8,231 nucleotides of DNA from Vicinamibacteria bacterium. Lineage in GTDB: Bacteria; Acidobacteriota; Vicinamibacteria; Vicinamibacterales; 2-12-FULL-66-21. How positions within the stretch are numbered: position 1 is the stretch's first letter; each line of letters starts with the position of its first letter. Positions 5,002 through 8,231 of this stretch are shown here, piece by piece. Under the pieces are notes generated by a model. That model searched no databases. It was not told where the DNA came from and saw only the letters and a program-made list of their open reading frames with translations. Location of the stretch: positions 1 to 8,231 of the forward strand of contig JAICSD010000187.1 in assembly GCA_025937075.1 (NCBI GenBank), in the 5' to 3' direction. Position numbers and translations under genes: made by a program.

Positions 5002-7401
5002 ATGCAGCGTTTTCACGTTCCGTTGAGCTGGATCCGGCGCCACCTCGACGGCAATCCTCGCCTTCTTTTTGCCGGCATCGTCACCCTCTCCACTCTCCTC
5101 GTCCTCGTCGGCTGGGGGCTCGTGTGGTTCGCGTACGACATCACCTCCGGGCTCCCGGACAAGAACGCGTTGCGCGGGCTCGGCACGATGGCGCAGGCCA
5201 CCACGATTTTCGATCGGGCGGAGAAGCCGGTCTTCACGATTTACAAGGAACAGCGGATCGAGATTCCGCTCGATCGGATGTCGCCGAACTTCGTCAAGGC
5301 GGTGATCTCCGTCGAGGACCAGCGCTTCTTCGAGCACAGCGGCGTCGACCCGGTTCGTATCGCCGCCGCGTTCGTGCGAAACATCCAGGAAGGCCGGCGC
5401 GCCGAGGGCGGCAGCACGATCACGCAACAGCTCGCGCGCCAGAGCTTCCTCACGCGCGACAAGACGCTCCGGCGGAAGCTCAAGGAAGTCGTCCTCGCCG
5501 CGCACATCGAGCACGAGTACTCCAAGAACGACATCCTCGAGATGTATCTGAACAAGGTGTACTTCGGCGACGGGCTCTACGGGATCGAGGCGGCATCCCG
5601 CGGCTACTTCGGCAAATCAGCGAGCGATCTCCGCATCGATGAAGCCGCGCTCCTCGCGGGCCTCATCCAATCGCCGTCGAGCTACGCGCCAACCGTGAAC
5701 CTCGAGCGCGCGATCGCGCGGCGCAACGTCGTCCTGCAGACGATGGTCGCGTCCGGAGCGATCGATCCGGCGCAGTACGAGCAGGCGCGGCGCGCGAAGG
5801 TGACGCTGAAGAACGCGCTCGAGATGAAGGAGACGTTCGGGCTCTACTTCAAGGAACACGTCCGCCGCGAGCTTGTGGAGAAGTTCGGGTGGCCGCGCGT
5901 GGCGCAGGGCGGGCTGCGTGTGTACACGACGCTCGATGCGGACGTGCAGCAATCGGCGGAGAAACTGCTCGAAACAGGCCTCGAGACGATCGAGCGCCGG
6001 CGCGGCTATCCGCATCAGCCGCGCGGTACGCGACCGGTTGCGCCCGCAAGCGCGCAGGGACAGGAAACGGCGCCCGATTATCTGCAGGGCGCGCTCGTCG
6101 CGATGGATCCGGAGGACGGCTCTGTCCGCGCGCTGGTGGGCGGCCGGGATTTCAACGAGAGTCGCTTCAATCGTGCAACGCAGGCCAGGCGCCAGTCGGG
6201 TTCCGCGTTCAAGCCGTTCGTGTACGCGGCGGCGCTCGAGGCCGGCTATTCGCCCGCCTCGCTCATCACCAACCTGAACGACCCCGTCCTCACGCAGCAG
6301 GGCGAGTGGGTGCCCGAGGACGAGCATTCGGACGCGTCGGCGATGACGATGAGGTCCGCGCTGAGGATTTCGAGCAATCGCGCGGCCGTGCAGATGCTCA
6401 ATACCGTCGGCATTCCGACGGCGGTATCGTTCGCGCAGAAGCTGAACGTCGGGACGCCGCCGAGCGTTCCCTCGCTCGCGCTTGGCGCCAGCGACGTCAC
6501 GCTGCTCGCGCTGACGTCGGGGTATGGCGCCTTCGCCGACGAGGGCATCGTTCGCACGCCTGTGTTCATTCGTCGCGTCGAGGACGCAGACGGCAAGGTG
6601 CTCTATCAGGACGCTGGAAAGTCGCACCGCGCCGTCAGCGAGAGCACGGCGTTCCTGATGTCGAGCATGCTCGCGGACGTCGTCAATGCGGGAACGGCGT
6701 ACAAGTCGCGTCTCGCCGGGTTCACGCTGCCGGCAGCGGGAAAGACCGGAACCACGAACGACTTCGTCGACGCGTGGTTCATCGGCTACACGCCGCACCT
6801 CATCGCCGGCGTCTGGATCGGGTTCGATCAGCCGAAGACGATTCTCCCCAACGGTTACGCGGGCGATCTCGCCGTCCCGATCTGGACGGCGTTCATGAAG
6901 ACGGCCACGAAAGGCGACAAGCCGGACTGGTTCGATCGTCCCTCCAATGTCGTCGGCGTCAACGTCTGCCGCATGTCGGGCCAGCTTCCGAATGACGGAT
7001 GCGATCACGTGCAGGTCGTCAACAAAGACGGGAACATCGAGACCCGCTCGATGATCTACACGGACTACTTCGTCCGCGGCACGCAGCCGACGACGGTGTG
7101 CCCGATGCATCCTGGAGGCTCGTTCATCGATGCGTTCGCCGGCGCGCTGGGGATCCAGGTGGGCCATCCCGCGCCTGCCGATGCCGCGACCATGCCGCCG
7201 CCCTCCGCGACGAGTACGGCCGGCACGGCTTCAGGCGCTGACGCCGTTCACGGCGGGACGACCGCGCAGCAGAAGGCGGAAGACGAGCAGCCGAAGAAGA
7301 AGAAGAAAGGATTCTGGTCGCGCCTCTTCGGCCGCGACGACAAGGACGACAAACAGCAGGACGAGAAGAAACAGAACGACCAGGACAAACAACAACGGTA
7401 A
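5002..7401 (+). CDS. Class A penicillin-binding protein (PBP1A-type peptidoglycan synthase)
   Basis: This 799-residue bifunctional enzyme, anchored in the inner membrane and facing the periplasm, polymerises lipid II and cross-links the strands. A cytoplasmic N-terminus (1-20) is followed by one transmembrane helix (about 21-46). The glycosyltransferase family 51 domain shows VEDQRFFEHSG at 104-114 (catalytic Glu105), GGSTITQQLARQ at 136-147, RKLKE at 158-162 and EYSKNDILEMYLNKVYFG at 172-189. The transpeptidase domain shows SAFK at 401-404 (acylated Ser401), SSN at 457-459 and KTGT at 581-584. Cys656, Cys667 and Cys700 follow the domain. The tail is unusual: Ala/Thr/Pro-rich (about 723-755), then KKKKKGFWSRLFGR (765-778), then a Lys/Asp/Gln run to the end. 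The frame is open upstream to 4810, but that stretch reads through tandem repeats and dehydratase coding sequence, while Met at 5002 gives the normal short cytoplasmic start. No Shine-Dalgarno is visible. Confidence 0.95.
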   Translation: MQRFHVPLSWIRRHLDGNPRLLFAGIVTLSTLLVLVGWGLVWFAYDITSGLPDKNALRGLGTMAQATTIFDRAEKPVFTIYKEQRIEIPLDRMSPNFVKAVISVEDQRFFEHSGVDPVRIAAAFVRNIQEGRRAEGGSTITQQLARQSFLTRDKTLRRKLKEVVLAAHIEHEYSKNDILEMYLNKVYFGDGLYGIEAASRGYFGKSASDLRIDEAALLAGLIQSPSSYAPTVNLERAIARRNVVLQTMVASGAIDPAQYEQARRAKVTLKNALEMKETFGLYFKEHVRRELVEKFGWPRVAQGGLRVYTTLDADVQQSAEKLLETGLETIERRRGYPHQPRGTRPVAPASAQGQETAPDYLQGALVAMDPEDGSVRALVGGRDFNESRFNRATQARRQSGSAFKPFVYAAALEAGYSPASLITNLNDPVLTQQGEWVPEDEHSDASAMTMRSALRISSNRAAVQMLNTVGIPTAVSFAQKLNVGTPPSVPSLALGASDVTLLALTSGYGAFADEGIVRTPVFIRRVEDADGKVLYQDAGKSHRAVSESTAFLMSSMLADVVNAGTAYKSRLAGFTLPAAGKTGTTNDFVDAWFIGYTPHLIAGVWIGFDQPKTILPNGYAGDLAVPIWTAFMKTATKGDKPDWFDRPSNVVGVNVCRMSGQLPNDGCDHVQVVNKDGNIETRSMIYTDYFVRGTQPTTVCPMHPGGSFIDAFAGALGIQVGHPAPADAATMPPPSATSTAGTASGADAVHGGTTAQQKAEDEQPKKKKKGFWSRLFGRDDKDDKQQDEKKQNDQDKQQR

Positions 7402-7403
7402 AC

Positions 7404-7455
7404 TTCCAACGCCCAAACTCCCAATCTGCCAACTTTCGGATCTTGGGAGTTGGAA
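7404..7455. repeat. Inverted repeat with CCAA-rich units after the PBP1A gene
   Basis: Three bases after the PBP1A stop, the plus strand has CCAA units at roughly 7-9 base spacing (CCAAC, CCCAAAC, CCCAATC, CCAAC; 7406-7433), followed by the opposite sense TTGGGAGTTGGAA. AACTCCCAA (7416-7424) is complementary to TTGGGAGTT (7443-7451), with an 18-base loop; alternatively TTCCAAC (7404-7410) pairs with GTTGGAA (7449-7455). It may terminate PBP1A transcription, but there is no T-run after the stem, so a degenerate dispersed repeat is at least as likely. It is too short and diverged to assign to a family. Confidence 0.5.
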
Positions 7456-7493
7456 TTCGGGAGTTGACGCGAGGTTTTCGCTCAGCGTTTCGT

Positions 7494-8231
7494 ATGCCCT
7501 TCCGTCAGATAGCGGGTCATCGTCCTCTCCTCGCGTTGCTCTCGCGCACGTCCGCGCGCGGCGCGCTCCCCCCGAGCCTGATCTTTTCCGGTCCTCCCGG
7601 CGTCGGCAAGCGGCTCACCGCGACCGCGCTTGCGCAGACGCTGAACTGCTCCAGTCCGATCCAGTGGGACAGCGGCATCGACGCGTGCGGCGAATGCGCA
7701 TCGTGCCGGCGGATCGCCCGCGGCATTCACGCCGATGTGTTGACCGTCGAGCCCGGGGATTCGGGATCGATCAAGGTCGATCAGGTGCGCGACGCCATCG
7801 AGCGTGCGGCCTACCGTCCCTTCGAAGGGCGGCGCCGGGTCGTGATCGTCGACGAGGCGGACGCGTTGATCCCGGAGGCACAGAACGCGCTCTTGAAGAC
7901 GCTGGAGGAGCCGCCGCCCGCGTCCGTGTTCGTGCTCGTCACGTCGCGCCCCGATGTGCTGCTGCCCACCGTTCGATCGCGCTGCCAGCATCTGCGGTTC
8001 GGACCGCTCGTTGCCGCGGACATCGCCGATGTCCTGATCCGCGCACATGGGATGGAGGCGGAGGATGCGCATGCGGCCGCTGCGGCTTCGGCCGGCAGCG
8101 TTGGGCGCGCGCTCGAGGAGAGTACGGAAGTCGCTGCCGCAGCGCGAACCGCGGCCGCGCGCCTGCTGACGATTGCCGCCTCGTCTTCCGATCCGCGGCG
8201 GCGCCTCGATGGCGCCAAGGTGATGAGCGGA
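7494..8231 (+). CDS. holB: DNA polymerase III delta' subunit (clamp loader), 3' end beyond the window
   Basis: The frame from ATG 7494 stays open to the last base, giving 246 residues of a protein usually about 320-340 long. Delta' is the AAA+-fold clamp-loader subunit that works with delta and tau/gamma to open the beta sliding clamp. Visible features: an N-terminal FRQIAGHRPLLALL segment (3-16), Walker A-like GPPGVGKR (33-40), a zinc-binding set Cys52, Cys65, Cys68 and Cys71, Walker B-like VVIVDEAD (116-123), LLKTLEEPP (133-141) and the clamp-loader SRC motif (162-164, Arg163 the expected trans-acting arginine finger). The residue after the Walker A lysine is Arg instead of Thr/Ser, so nucleotide hydrolysis is doubtful, as for E. 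coli delta'. The start has no strong ribosome binding site; an in-frame TTG at 7464 is possible but adds residues outside the family pattern. The lid region begins; the C-terminal collar domain lies off the window. Confidence 0.93.
   Translation, partial: MPFRQIAGHRPLLALLSRTSARGALPPSLIFSGPPGVGKRLTATALAQTLNCSSPIQWDSGIDACGECASCRRIARGIHADVLTVEPGDSGSIKVDQVRDAIERAAYRPFEGRRRVVIVDEADALIPEAQNALLKTLEEPPPASVFVLVTSRPDVLLPTVRSRCQHLRFGPLVAADIADVLIRAHGMEAEDAHAAAAASAGSVGRALEESTEVAAAARTAAARLLTIAASSSDPRRRLDGAKVMSG

Noticed and set aside
5617..7167. 516-codon minus-strand open frame within the PBP1A gene
   Set aside because: Arg-rich shadow of PBP1A, whose catalytic motifs are all on the plus strand.
7464..7469. 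TTGACG as a -35 box for the delta' gene
   Set aside because: No acceptable -10 hexamer lies 16-18 bases downstream, and that position would fall at the ATG.
7482..8072. Minus-strand frames opposite the last 700 bases
   Set aside because: The plus strand encodes a full run of delta' motifs (P-loop, zinc cysteines, DEAD-like box, SRC). The minus frames have no domain features.

Overview
This is a GC-rich bacterial window with six protein genes packed on both strands. I see no rRNA, tRNA, CRISPR array, transposase or phage gene. The best guess for the source is an Acidobacteriota genome of the Vicinamibacteria type. This rests on overall base composition, on the YjhG-type dehydratase and PBP1A sequence style, and above all on a hairpin-rich intergenic element (about 1640-1748). 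Its minus-strand reading contains the 'FRLKPEAT' / 'GFRLQAE' peptide strings that I associate with interspersed repeats in that lineage. That assignment is recognition from memory, not a search result.

Layout. (1) 21-584 (+): a stand-alone MEDS-domain sensory protein, followed almost immediately by (2) 595-1611 (+): an exported YVTN/YncE-like beta-propeller; the two look co-transcribed. (3) 1612-1788: a non-coding gap holding a REP-like element of nested inverted repeats. (4) 1789-2862 (+): a membrane histidine kinase with a KdpD-like DUF4118 four-helix region and complete H, N, G1, F and G2 boxes, but no partner response regulator in view. (5) 2828-4861 (-): a YjhG/YagF-family dehydratase of the IlvD/Edd superfamily (probable D-xylonate dehydratase), convergent with the kinase and overlapping its 3' end by 35 bp. 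(6) 4862-5001: the divergent intergenic region, filled largely by about six imperfect 13-15 bp direct repeats, each carrying or nearly carrying a GATC. (7) 5002-7401 (+): a class A penicillin-binding protein (PBP1A type) with transglycosylase and transpeptidase domains and a highly charged C-terminal tail. (8) 7402-7493: a short gap with CCAA-rich units and an inverted repeat. (9) 7494 to the window edge (+): the N-terminal three quarters of the DNA polymerase III delta' subunit. This gene has no stop inside the window and so is easily missed.

The genes do not form one pathway. The MEDS protein, beta-propeller and kinase are a loose sensory/envelope group; the dehydratase is an isolated sugar-acid catabolism gene; PBP1A and delta' are housekeeping genes for cell wall and replication. 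I found no convincing new multi-gene system. The most notable content is in the three intergenic regions, each with a different kind of repeat, and in details of individual genes: the overlapping 3' ends, a false 64-residue upstream extension of the PBP reading frame through the repeats, and a non-canonical Walker A in delta'.
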